A stretch of DNA of 64,000 nucleotides from Liriodendron chinense (Eukaryota > Streptophyta > Magnoliopsida > Magnoliales > Magnoliaceae), in NCBI GenBank assembly GCA_003013855.2, contig ML058484.1, positions 9,349,344 through 9,413,343 of the forward strand, written 5' to 3'. Position numbers and translations under genes: made by a program. Positions within the stretch are counted from its first letter, which is position 1, and the number at the start of each line of letters is the position of its first letter. Shown here one piece after another: positions 54,225 to 64,000 of this stretch. The notes below the pieces were generated by a model. It saw nothing but the letters and a program-made list of their open reading frames with translations. It searched no databases and was not told the DNA's origin.

Positions 54225-55790
54225 CCATCGACCAGTCGCACATCCCTGTTGACTAGTCGAATTAACCCTGCCGGCCGGCCGAATTTCGGCTGAGAACTAG
54301 GCTTTCACACTGGACCGTTTGAGGACCCATCAACCGGTCAAATTTTCCCATCGACCGGCCGAATTTCTTCACAGAAGGGGCCCTTGTCGCTGGACAGTTT
54401 TGCGTCCTCACGACCGATCGACCAAAGGCCGTTGACCGATCGACGCTCATCTACGACCAGTCGACAGCCCCTGCTGACCGACCGTCGGGCGCCGATCTTT
54501 TGCAGGCGAACTTACCGTTTGTTTCTGTTTTCAATTAAGTTTCTCTCTAATCTTGGTTTTAGGGTTTCTTACAAGTTTAGGAGTATTTAAACTCTCTTTA
54601 ATTCGTGTTTAAGCATTATTATTCATATTTTATTCAATAAAGCTTTGCTTTCTCTTCTTCTCGTGGATTCGAGATCTTGCCCTTATGGATTCAAGGAAGT
54701 TCAGTTGAGGATTCCTGGAGGCTCCGTGGATTCAGAGTAGGTATCGGTGAGTGAGACGATGATCGATTTCATCACGTCTACGCCTGCGCCAAGTTGGTAT
54801 CAGAGCGAGGAAAACCCTTGGGAAGATTGCTTCTAGCGACGACCACGACAACAACCCCTCTGACGCTGCTCAAGGGTTTCAATATCTTGCGGAGAAGATT
54901 AATGCTCTCCAACAGGCGAATCAGTTGTCCATGCAAGGGCTGCAGGCAACTCTCGACCTGATTGCAAGGGCGCTAGCTCCGCCCCAAGCCCAAGGCAACG
55001 CTCAACCACCGGTCATTGCTGTACAGAACAATCATGTATTTCGTCAAGCACATCTGCTAGCAAATCGTAGGGCTACCCTAGACGATTCGGACCTTAGCGA
55101 TGAGGACATCGAAGGCATCGTTACTCGACGACCGGCATAAGGGGATGAATGTGTGGATCGGGTCGACAGAGACTTCCGAGCTAAAGGTGATCTCCCTAGC
55201 TTTAACGACTTACTTAATATTGAAGATTTCCTTGATTGGTTAGCGGAAGTTGAGAGGTATTTTGATTATATGAGTGTTCTGAAGGATAAACAAGTCAAGC
55301 TTGTTGCGTACAAATTGAAATCCAGCGCCTCTGCGTGGTGGGAGTAATTACAATTTACCTACACCCATCGGAACAAAATACTCATTCAATCATGGCCCAG
55401 GATGAAGCGATTGCTACAATCTAGGTTTTTACGCAGCGACTATGATCAAGTATTGTTTCAACAACACCAAAACTGCAAACGAGGAAGCCGATCTGTTGCA
55501 GAATATCAGGCCGAGTTTGATTGGTTGACAACTCGAAACGAGTTATCAGAGACGGATTCCCAGAAGGCTGCAAGATTCATCGGCGGCTTACGGCCCACAA
55601 TCCAGGACCAAATTCAGCTACACCCATTCTGGACCGTGGTGGAAGCAGCTCAACTAGCCACTCGCGTAGAGACCCAATTCGCTAGGGTCCCGGTGTGCTC
55701 CTACCCTTCGACCTGTGTTCCTACGACGGTTCCTGCTCAAGATGCATGTAACGCCCTGGATTTTCAGAATTTATTTAGAATTTTTTGAAA
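54225..55790 (+). mobile_element. Ty3/gypsy LTR retrotransposon 5' part: LTR end, PBS, broken gag
   Basis: The LTR ends in CA at 54791; three bases later the tRNA-iMet primer-binding site TGGTATCAGAGC lies at 54795-54806. The gag frame then runs from about 54836, with SMQGLQATLDLIARALAPP, DLLNIEDFLDWLAEVERYF, LKSSASAWWE, then RFLRSDYDQVLFQQHQNC, GSRSVAEYQAEFDWL and FIGGLRPTIQDQI. In-frame stops at about 55138 and 55345 break it. The gag ends abruptly near 55790, where unrelated DNA begins. The LTR start is not defined. Confidence 0.88.
54795..54806 (+). other. Retrotransposon primer-binding site (initiator tRNA-Met)
   Basis: TGGTATCAGAGC, complementary to the 3' end of plant initiator tRNA-Met, three bases after the LTR-terminal CA. 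Confidence 0.9.
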
Positions 55791-56317
55791 TTTTAGTTTG
55801 ATTAAATATCACGAATTTACTTTGACTTGAGAAAAACGGAATATCTGTGAGATATCTGATAGGCACCCCTTTGTAAAAATTGTTTAGAATGATGCCATGA
55901 ACGACGTACAATGGTTGGATTTTACAAAACTCATCTTTTTCGATAATTACAAAAATGCCATTAAGTTAAACTTGTGTTTTTAAGTACGCTAGTTTCCCAT
56001 GATCAGTTTGTCGCAAAACTTTAAATGTAATTTATTGGACACATTTTAACCGTACACGTCAAATTTCAGCCCTCCGATCATTATGGAAGTGGCCCAATCA
56101 GAAATCGGCCAGCGGATGGCCCACCTGACCTCAGATCTGCCCCATTTTTGGTGGCGTGCCCTAAATTCACCACACCTACCTAATGGACGGACTGGATTTC
56201 TCGCAAACATCATTATGGGACCCATCGTGCATTGCATGCATGTTTAGTGCACGATCAAACGACGTCCCACGACTTCAAAACGGAAGTTTCCGTTTTCTTT
56301 CATACGCACGACCGTGG
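55791..56317. other. Unassigned DNA with a fold-back right-half fragment
   Basis: TAACGCCCTGGATTTTCAGA starts a non-gag stretch at about 55749. From 56090 to 56240 come fold-back phrases (GACCTCAGATCTGCCCCATT, GCAAACATCATTATGGGACC). Confidence 0.5.
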
Positions 56318-56577
56318 TGGGTCGTTCATCATGTGGGCCCAACTTTTATGTCAACTTTCCATCATGTGGTTCCCACATTTTATGTGGACCGTCCATTAGG
56401 TGGGGTCCACTTGATGAGGATTGTCCATCATGGGGAGCCACACTTTGATGTGGGGCATCCATCATTTGGGGCCTACCTTTGATGTTAACCATCCATTTTG
56501 TGGGCCCACCTTAATGTTGACCATTCATCATGTGGGACCCCACCTTTAATATAGGGTGTTCATCATGTGGGCCAATT
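56318..56577. repeat. Degenerate minisatellite, about eight 31-36-bp units
   Basis: Each unit resembles CCATCATGTGGGGCCCACYT followed by TTGATGTNGACC. Starts are near 56323, 56358, 56390, 56423, 56459, 56490, 56523 and 56558. The unit resembles fold-back family words (GTGGGGCCCAC, GACCGTCCAT), suggesting it arose from one. Confidence 0.8.
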
Positions 56578-57055
56578 GAGAGAGATAGGGAAAGGAGAAG
56601 CCATGAACGAGAGGGAGAGGTCGCAAAGAGATATATGATGGTATTTTTTTCATATTTTAAAAATTGATAAAAGCTCTAATCACTACCCGCATAAGCTCAA
56701 GCTCTAATTGGAGTTAGAGCTTATTTACTATTTTCTAAATAAATAAGTTGCACAATTAGACAGTTACCAAACAATCTTCTTCTTCTTCTTCTTCTTCTTT
56801 TCTCAAGAAATAAGCCAATAAGCTCTTATTTGTAGAGATGCCAAAGACCCCCAACATTTTTTAGCCCTTGATAGGGTATTTCATGTAAGTGATACACTAC
56901 ACCGACACTTGGGTGCAATGAGAAATGAGAAAGGGTTGGTTTGTGTGTTCCTGGTAACTGAGGAGCTTCATTGGCTCCCAAGTGCAGTGAGAAATGGGCA
57001 AGGTTAGTTAGGGGTGTCACCTCGAAGCGACACACGACAATGACTCATATTCTGG
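56578..57055. other. Intergenic DNA with (CTT)n
   Basis: A CTT microsatellite lies at 56776-56800; otherwise nothing is recognised. Confidence 0.5.
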
Positions 57056-58125
57056 CGAGAAGTGAGTTCTCACATCATTTTGGTAGCGTATGAGTAAAGA
57101 AGCTAATCCAAGAGAATAAAATAAGTCTTGCCACGTAGAATGCAGGAATGCTGACATTTAAGAGTATGGAGTTAGCAGATACAACGAGATGAAGGAGATT
57201 TAACATAGGTTGCATACAGGAATTAAGTGAACGGGAGATACTAGTTTATTTTGGTTGATAAAGCTGTTCAACAAGATTGTAAGATCGAAGAAAATGCCAA
57301 ACGATTGAAGGAATATTAGCGTGGTACCTATTTATAAGAATTAACTATTATGGGGTTGAACTTATGAGTCACATTACAAACTTTAGGAGAGAGTGATTGA
57401 GCAAAGGTTAAGGCGTGAGACGAATGTATTAGAACAATTTGGATTTATTCCAAGGCGATCAACCATCAAAGCTATTTTCCTACCTAGATGACTTATGGAG
57501 CATTATTGAGAGAGGAAGAAGGATCTTCACATGGTCTTTATTGGCTTAGAGAAAGCATACAATAAGATCATTGCACAATTAGTCTAGTGGGCGTTAAGAA
57601 AGAAAGGAGTCTTAGGGGGATATACTGACGTGGTTGAAGATAAGTATGGGGGAGCAATAACAAATATAAGGACCACTAGTGGAAAGATAAGTCAGTTCCC
57701 GATTACCGTGGGCTTACACCAAGGGTCAGCATTAAGCCCGCATATTTTTGCATTGGTCATGGACAAGCTAACGAGGTATTTACAAGAAGAGGTTGCATGG
57801 TGTGTGTTGTTTATGGATGACAATTTTTTTATTGACAAGGAGGGTATACACATTGCTAGAATTATTGAGGGATGCTTTAGAATCTGGAGAATTTAAAATA
57901 AGTCAAATAAAAACATAGCATATGTACTGTAATTTTAGTAACAATAAGAGTGGAAACGAGGAATTAGTTAAGATTGTTGACTAAAAAGTACCCGAAAATG
58001 ACCATTTTCGATATATTGGGTTGACAACTCATGAGAACGAAGAGATTGAGAAGTATGTTACTCATAGAATTTAAGCTCAGTAGAAAAGGGGAGAAGTGCC
58101 TCTGGAGTTTTATGTGATATTGCAT
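57056..58125 (+). mobile_element. RTE-type LINE, 5' and RT portion, decayed
   Basis: Broken frames read MLTFKSMELADT (endonuclease side), VRSKKMPNDWRNISVVPIYK, then FPITVGLHQGSALSPHIFAL and WCVLFMDDNFFID (the F-A-D-D active-site box here M-D-D). The series fits plant RTE LINEs. Multiple stops and an internal deletion are present. The sequence continues at 59525. Confidence 0.85.
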
Positions 58126-59524
58126 ACCAATCAAACTCAAGGGGAAATTTTATTAGATAGTATTGCGATAAAAAAAAAAATATTACAAGTTCAGTCCACA
58201 CTAATGCATAGGGCCTGTGTGGAGTGGCTTGCACTAGGCATCATGTCAGTGCAGTCCCATATCTGCAATGTTCAAGGATACTGTGAACTCATTTTTGTTT
58301 GACTAGCCCTTGCAGCAAAATCAGCAGGAATCCACATTCTCCCATCTCATGCTCATTATCTATGGCTAGGGTGAAATGAGAATAAGCAGCTTCCAAGGAA
58401 CTGAACTCCTATTCGCACTCACTGACAACATAGGACCCAATACATTACATTGCGCTGAGTTTGTATACCAGTGTGGCACCAGTCTCTTCATCAGAACTCA
58501 TTTCACGCCAACGTCGAGGTCAATGTGGAACTCTACTCGCACTTAGCACACACCAACAAAAGCACTCCTAGATGTCCAATGGCAGCATGACACATGTCCA
58601 TCACTACTTAACTGACTTCTAGGTGGGAAATAACGGTCTCTGATCGCTATAATTACCCTTTTAGGCTTTCATTCCCACAACTCATGTCATTTAATTCCTG
58701 AATTTGCTTAAGAGCTCTCTGGATCTTTTGCAATCCATTCTCTTCCTTCTTCTCGCACTAATGCTTGGGACGAGGTGAGAATGAGAGAGTCTAAGGACAC
58801 ATTCTTTTGAAATATGGCCTTGCACAGGTCTTTGAACCTTCCAATAGCCACTCCAAGCCAACTGTTAAAGCACCAACAGTCTGGCTTCACAATGACGGAC
58901 TGAGAAACCTGAGTGGTGGCCTAACGTTGATTGTTCGAGGCCCTGGCAGTGGCCCCACACTGAGTATCCAGAGTCCCAAATAACAGCCCTGTGCTAATTG
59001 CTTGGACTACTTAACTGATTTGCCTGGGGTGTCACACGCTTAACCCTAGCTCCTCCAGAAAAATTGTCTACTCTATTTCTATTTGAGGCCCTTGAATGCC
59101 TCGAGGCAAGGCAGTCATGCTATAAAAATTTATGAACTTCCTGGAGCTATACAGGACATGAATGCTAAGGCTATTGAAATTCTTGAAGCACTAGAATACT
59201 CAGCCTAATCAATGATCTGGATACTCTGAAGACGAATGACCATAGATTGGGAATTCATGCATCATTTGCATTACTCCACTCTATACCATGTAACTTATTG
59301 TTTTATTTGGTTTTTACCTTTTAATTAAGGGTTTTTTCCCCTAGAGAATATAATCAAGGTTTTTTTTTGTTTTTTTTTTTTATAGAGAATGTAATCAAGG
59401 GCATGTGCCAAACCACAACCTAGAATGTGTTTTGTTCCCAAATTAATGAAAGACTCTTGACAAGGCATATTTGGGTCCATATCCTTGCAATGGAGCTAAT
59501 AATATCAAAACCTATCATAAATTA
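58126..59524. other. About 1.4-kb insertion splitting the LINE, unidentified
   Basis: LINE similarity stops after RGEVPLE near 58110 and resumes with LKVKQIVIRPYMLYGTK near 59530. The intervening DNA has no recognised domain, TIRs or clear target duplication. T-runs occur at 59358-59382. Confidence 0.6.
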
Positions 59525-59995
59525 GATATCCGTGTTAAAGTTAAACAAATAGTTATAAGACCATACATGCTTTATGGGACAAAATGTCGGGCAATTAAAG
59601 AACAACACGTTTGTTAAATGAGTGTAGCTAAAATGAGGATGCTGAGATGGATGGTGGCAAGAAGAGGAAGGATAGAATTAGAAATGGATGCGTTCGAGGG
59701 AACTTAGGTGCAGCACCAATAGGTAATAGGATGAAGAAAATTAGACTTGAATGATTTGGTCATGTGCAAAGGAGTCCAAGAATTGCGTCCGTTAGGAGTG
59801 AGTTAATTCAAATTGAAGGTTATAAAAGGGCAAGTGGAAGGCCTGGAAGCACGTTGGGGAGGTTGTAAGAAAAGACTTGATTACCTATGGTTTAACTGAG
59901 AATATGGTCCTCAATAAAGTGGAATGGTGAAACAGGATTCGTATAGCTGACCCCCTTTAGCGGGGATGAGCCTTAGATGATGATGATTATGATCT
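59525..59995 (+). mobile_element. RTE-type LINE, 3' portion with GATGAT tail
   Basis: Fragments KVKQIVIRPYMLYGTKC, MSVAKMRMLRWMVARRGR and a decayed GKRGRGRPK-like end are followed by CTGACCCCCTTTAGCGGGGA and a GATGATGATGATTATGAT tail, typical of RTE 3' ends. Confidence 0.85.
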
Positions 59996-62395
59996 TGTCT
60001 CCAGCCAAAAATTGACACAGAGACACCTAAAACTAATGAACTTGTAATAGCTAGCCATCTTTCTCTAACCATGAGAAGGAAACATGTTAGTTGAGTTTCC
60101 TAATCCCTACCAGAAATACACTATAACACTGCAAAATTCGTATTTGCTGCAAGTGCAGCATTTGCCCTTGCTTGCTTGACCAAACACCTCAGGCAATGTT
60201 TCTGAGTCAGCGTTGGTTGCAACAATTCATCCTTTGTTTCTCTTGATGCACCTACATCAAATCCAATAAATGAAAAACTAAGATGTAATTAAGGGGAGTC
60301 ATTTGCATTTATCTATCAAATCCAATAGTCTTCTCTGCTACGCTTCAGTCATCCCTCCACTTTGGGTGTGGTCAGATTGAATCGAGATCAAATGGTCTTA
60401 ATGCTCTAACTGTTTGGCCATGGTGCTCATAACTATTCAATGTCTTTTATGTGTAATCCTTCTAAGAAGGAATCAAGCAAACATTTAGACAAGTGCATTT
60501 GAACATGTTCAAACCTCATCATCATCATCTAATGATCGTTGTTGATGGGGTCTCTTACATGTGCAGGATACCAAGTACATCTATCTTTACCTAATATCGA
60601 ACCAATGTTGATGGGGTTCCTTTCATGGGCAAGACACCAAGTACATGTATCTTTACTCAATATGGAACCAATTTCTGAATGTTAGAGTGGATCCTAAAGA
60701 GATACCACTTCCTCATGAATTTATCTTGAACCGAGCCTTTTGGCTCAAGAGATCGACACATTTTTTCGCCTAGAGTTGGTCAGACTTTTTTAGTCTTCAT
60801 GGATGATTAGATATGGTAATAGAGGGTTTAGATTAATGAGTTAATCCAAGTAATGATATGAGTTAAACAAAATAAATTATGAACTTGCAATAAGAAGATT
60901 GATTCTCATTTCCCATCTCTGAGAGTAGGTGGAAGTGAAGATGAATAGTGGAAACTATTTACCTCAAGATTGGTTTATTAGTCATTAAGGCTTGAAATGG
61001 GTGCAAAAGATCGACTTATGGAATTTCTACTATTGTATTATATGTGTTTCCATACCGATGCATTACAACATGATCTATTTGCTTAGCTCAAAATCAGTCG
61101 TTGGTACGTGCATATGGTGTCGAGTATGACTGAAATAGACAGAGAGAGCGTGAGCAACTGTCTATGATCGAGAATTGAAGTAGTTTGGTCGTTCGTTCAT
61201 CCACCTGTAAATGAAATCAGGCAATTTGCGAATGAGAGGGTTTGTCCTTCTAATGAGTTCTTTTTTCGTTTCACTTGAAAGGATTTTTTCTCACCTTCAT
61301 AGCAACGATAATCTGATTCGTATAAAGTGAGAGTAAAAGGAACTCAATTGTATTGAATTGAAATGAAAATAAGAACTTATAATAGTATCCATTAGTGATC
61401 CAATGTTTGTGACTGTAGATGGCGACACCCTAAATCTAAGTCTTTCTTGGTCCAACGACTTGGGTGTAGATAAGGGAATTGCACTACTGAAAAAGAAAAA
61501 GAAAATGTCCTTCCTTGCAATCCAACGCTTCCCATAGATAGAAGGAAATCACAATACTCCTAATTTAGGTTGGTTCAGCATAGCAACATATATAAACGAA
61601 TGGGATAACTATTCTTATGCTAGAGTCGGTCTAGCATAGCATGTGTAGATGAGTTGTCATAGTCTGAGATAAACTGAAATAAAATAAAAACATAGGTAAC
61701 GTTATACTTTAGATTTGATTTGTGTTGGGTTGGCGAGGGCCTGAAGCTCTTCGATCCATCTCTTATTTATAGCATTTCGAGGCGGTAGCCGGAGAGAGAT
61801 CTTCGTAGCTACTCCTTGCATATGTTGATATGGAAATAACCGTCCGGGTCCAAAGACAAATGTGGCCTATCAAGAAACACCACATATGCTAGTCAGTTGT
61901 CATGGAGTTGGCAATTGGTTGTGCGCACCTTCTGTTTATTTTACGTGGACAAATCTCTCTCGAGGCACCACGTGTTAGTGATAGCTATCCCTTTCTCCTT
62001 ACGAACATGTATAGTGCATCCTAAAAGTTGGCCAACTTAGCGTTGTTGTTACTTTGCTTCTTAAACATTTTCAGCCATAAGGGCTTTTACATGATGCCAT
62101 GGGGCATTGGCCGAATTTGTCACTTGCCACGACCATGTCGAGATCGATACATATTTTCAGTCATAACGCCACCATGATAAATAGTTGTCTCTACCATTGA
62201 GCAAGATATGCAAGACGTGTCTCATGACGGTAGCTAGTTGGGCTTACCCTTCTTGGGCTACTCATGAATGGATTTTGATCACATCTGCCTGTCAAGGCAA
62301 TCGAAAAGGTCTTTTGTTTATCTTTTGTTGAAATTTTGCTGCCATGTGGCATCATCTAAATTGTTGGATATCACGTAATTAGATCAGGCTTTAAC
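59996..62395. other. Intergenic DNA, no gene recognised
   Basis: Contains a 66-bp tandem duplication at 60541-60672 and unassigned AT-rich sequence. Around 61700-61760 is the weak match to 5716-5740 already noted. Confidence 0.4.
60541..60672. repeat. 66-bp tandem duplication
   Basis: GTTGATGGGG at 60541 and 60607, each followed by CACCAAGTACAT/TACCAAGTACAT, ATCTTTAC and GAACCAAT. Confidence 0.9.
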
Positions 62396-62855
62396 ACTAT
62401 TAGTCACGATCGTTTCTATAATTAAAGAAAGAACAAGACAATGAATGATGATAGAAATGCATTTTGGAACGACTGATGAGCCTTCTTTGTTTCTTGGTGT
62501 TTGTCATTCTAAGTATCAGTTGAGTCTCATTCTTGAATTTGAATGTTAAGTAAAGTTTTTTTTATTCTTTTCCACAACACTCACATCCACATTCACCACA
62601 TGGGTACTCAAACCCATGATCTCGGTGTTGAAACTCACTGGAGTCTACAACTAAGCCATGAGTAAGGCCCTGAATTCTAAATATAGTTATTTTCTTTTGT
62701 GGGTCAGCTTTGATTGCACCTGTAGGTGGGTCACAACCTCAACATTGCAATCATCTTAATGGCCAGGACATAAGGTCCATATTCCGACATGCCATGATCA
62801 CCTCTATAGTTAAAGAAAGATTGAGACAATGAATGATGAGAGAAATGTTAGCATG
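62395..62855. repeat. Direct duplicate pair of about 60 bp around a SINE
   Basis: The first copy (about 62405-62460: CTATAATTAAAGAAAG, GACAATGAATGATGATAGAA) recurs at about 62792-62850 (CTATAGTTAAAGAAAG, GACAATGAATGATGAGAGAA). The SINE at 62560-62672 lies between. Confidence 0.8.
62560..62672 (-). mobile_element. tRNA-derived SINE
   Basis: On the minus strand: TGGCTTAGTTGTAGACTCC (box A-like), ATCATGGGTTTGAGTACCC (box B), GTGGTGAATGTGGATGTGAG, then an A-rich tail. Confidence 0.8.
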
Positions 62856-62965
62856 GTTAGTCACAGATGGCATCAGTAAACAAACATTGGAGACTGTAGT
62901 GTGTGAGTGATCCAGGGTTCAATCCCTGGTAGTGTTACCTTTCAAAAAAAAAGAAAAAAAAAGTA
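62850..62965 (+). mobile_element. tRNA-derived SINE with intact T-arm-like box B
   Basis: GATGGCATCAGTAAAC (box A-like), GAGACTGTAGTGTGTGAG, then CCAGGGTTCAATCCCTGG, a perfect tRNA T-arm-like hairpin, followed by an A-rich tail. A different SINE family from the others in the window. Confidence 0.8.
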
Positions 62966-63857
62966 AATGGACATTGTATTTGATGTTTGGATCACTCAGA
63001 TGGGTATTAGATGGGCCCCACAAATGTGTAGTGCATGTGGTTTCTACGTATACCTTAAGAATACTATACCACATTTATTAAAAGAGGTGTATGTAACTAC
63101 AATTCCTCTCTCGGCAAAGAAGCACTGAGACGGCGGAAACCGGCGGGGAATCCGTTGATGTGTGGGATTCTACTGTTGCACGGTTCTATAGAAGATGTTT
63201 CAATTTCTATTAGTCACAAAAGATTTGCTCGTTCCTCAATTGATCAATGAGGGAATAATGGGAGATGAAGTAGGGGTTCCTCAGAGCAATTCTATTAAAG
63301 AAGAAACACCTAAAAAGGAAAGACATATGGTCTAACTAAAAGGGTTCATGACTCATAAGGTCCAAACATTTAGTAATGCAAAGTAGTCTTATAGTTTAAG
63401 ATAAGAACGTGGGTTAAAACTATTTGGATATACAGTAACTATGCCGGATGTCTCATTAGTGTCAAAGTCCACTTAATGTTTTATTTTAATAAGCATGAAG
63501 ATCCTTGCATGAAAGATTATAATAAGGATGTTTACGGCTTCATTCATTGCGAAAACAAAGGTTAACATGACCTACCATGAAGTCAATGATAATAAGAGTT
63601 CACCTAATGTTGATCTTTAGATTAGTGGAAGTATACAAACATTATATTGCGTACGCATTCCAATTTATTCGAGTTTAGTTGATGATTCTGGTTTTATGGT
63701 AATATACCCTTCAATTCATTATGTTCATTCGTTTTACATGCATAAGACAAATGAACATAGTAGTTTGACTTTCATTGAGGCATAAGAATCTCTTGCTAGA
63801 GATTGTAGGACTACTTGGAAATATGCATGCATGACTATACTTGGCATGATATTTTCT
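62966..63857. other. Unassigned DNA
   Basis: Around 63480-63560 a short frame reads NKHEDPCMKDYNKDVYGFIH; I do not recognise it and stops surround it. Otherwise AT-rich. Confidence 0.35.
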
Positions 63858-64000
63858 AGGGCTAAAAGTCGGGTGGGTTCAACTCGAATGACCCATGACC
63901 GACTTGACATTGGGTTGGGCTCGGGCAGGAAGTATCGGGTTCGGTCTCAGGCTCGGGCTCGGCTATGCAAACATCAACCCGATAAAATTTCGATCGAGCT
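63858..64000. repeat. GGGTTGGGCTCGGGC repeat patch, cut by the window end
   Basis: Starts TAGGGCTAAAAGTCGGGTGG and continues with GGGTTGGGCTCGGGCAGG and GGCTCGGGCTCGG, as in the 16870 and 54050 patches. Confidence 0.5.

Noticed and set aside
62897..62935. Possible tRNA gene (perfect T-arm CCAGGGTTCAATCCCTGG)
   Set aside because: No acceptor stem, D-arm or anticodon arm can be built around it, and an A-rich tail follows, so it is a SINE.
63480..63560. Short frame NKHEDPCMKDYNKDVYGFIH as a gene piece
   Set aside because: Stops surround it and I recognise no family; left as unassigned.

Overview
The window looks like nuclear DNA of a flowering plant. Its three recognisable protein genes are typical of plants: a single-exon PLS-class pentatricopeptide-repeat (PPR) gene, an intron-rich 40S ribosomal protein S4 gene, and a PP2C phosphatase close to Arabidopsis PP2C 40 (At3g16560). 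Everything between them is degraded repeats. The very abundant 'GTGGGGCCCACCATGATGTATG' type of fold-back element suggests a magnoliid or other early-diverging angiosperm to me, but that is an impression from memory and not a demonstrated placement.

Layout. 1-8 kb: old retroelement sequence, including a minus-strand Ty1/copia pol remnant (1.64-3.96 kb) and a plus-strand remnant resembling the plant mobile domain (6.7-7.5 kb). 8-13 kb: fold-back elements, a 1.65-kb inverted pair and degenerate GGGCC-rich repeats. 13.18-14.94 kb: PPR gene, minus strand. 15-22.3 kb: dense fold-back elements, a PIF/Harbinger-like element and two tRNA-derived SINEs with target-site duplications. 22.6-31.3 kb: RPS4 with five exons. 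Its first coding exon holds only the ATG, intron 1 carries a fold-back element, and intron 4 carries a 5'-truncated LINE into which a TIR transposon has inserted. 33-46.7 kb: more fold-back elements, a 1.64-kb PIF/Harbinger-like element with fold-back elements inside it, a SINE cluster, a perfect 34-bp hairpin, and a copia gag/protease remnant. 46.7-52.8 kb: the PP2C gene, whose leader and both coding introns carry separate tandem duplications. 54.2-55.8 kb: a gypsy 5' LTR end, tRNA-iMet primer-binding site and stop-interrupted gag. 56.3-56.6 kb: a minisatellite. 57-60 kb: a degraded RTE-type LINE split by a 1.4-kb insertion. 60-64 kb: unassigned, low-complexity and SINE sequence.

The three genes are housekeeping or regulatory genes with no visible functional link: organellar RNA processing, cytosolic translation and phosphatase signalling. 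I found no gene cluster, CRISPR array, rRNA or functional tRNA gene. The most unusual signal is the fold-back family. At least 20 full or partial copies share a terminal motif close to AGCGGATT and a conserved core, but between these each copy carries a variable stretch of about 15-60 bp that is mirrored on its two sides.
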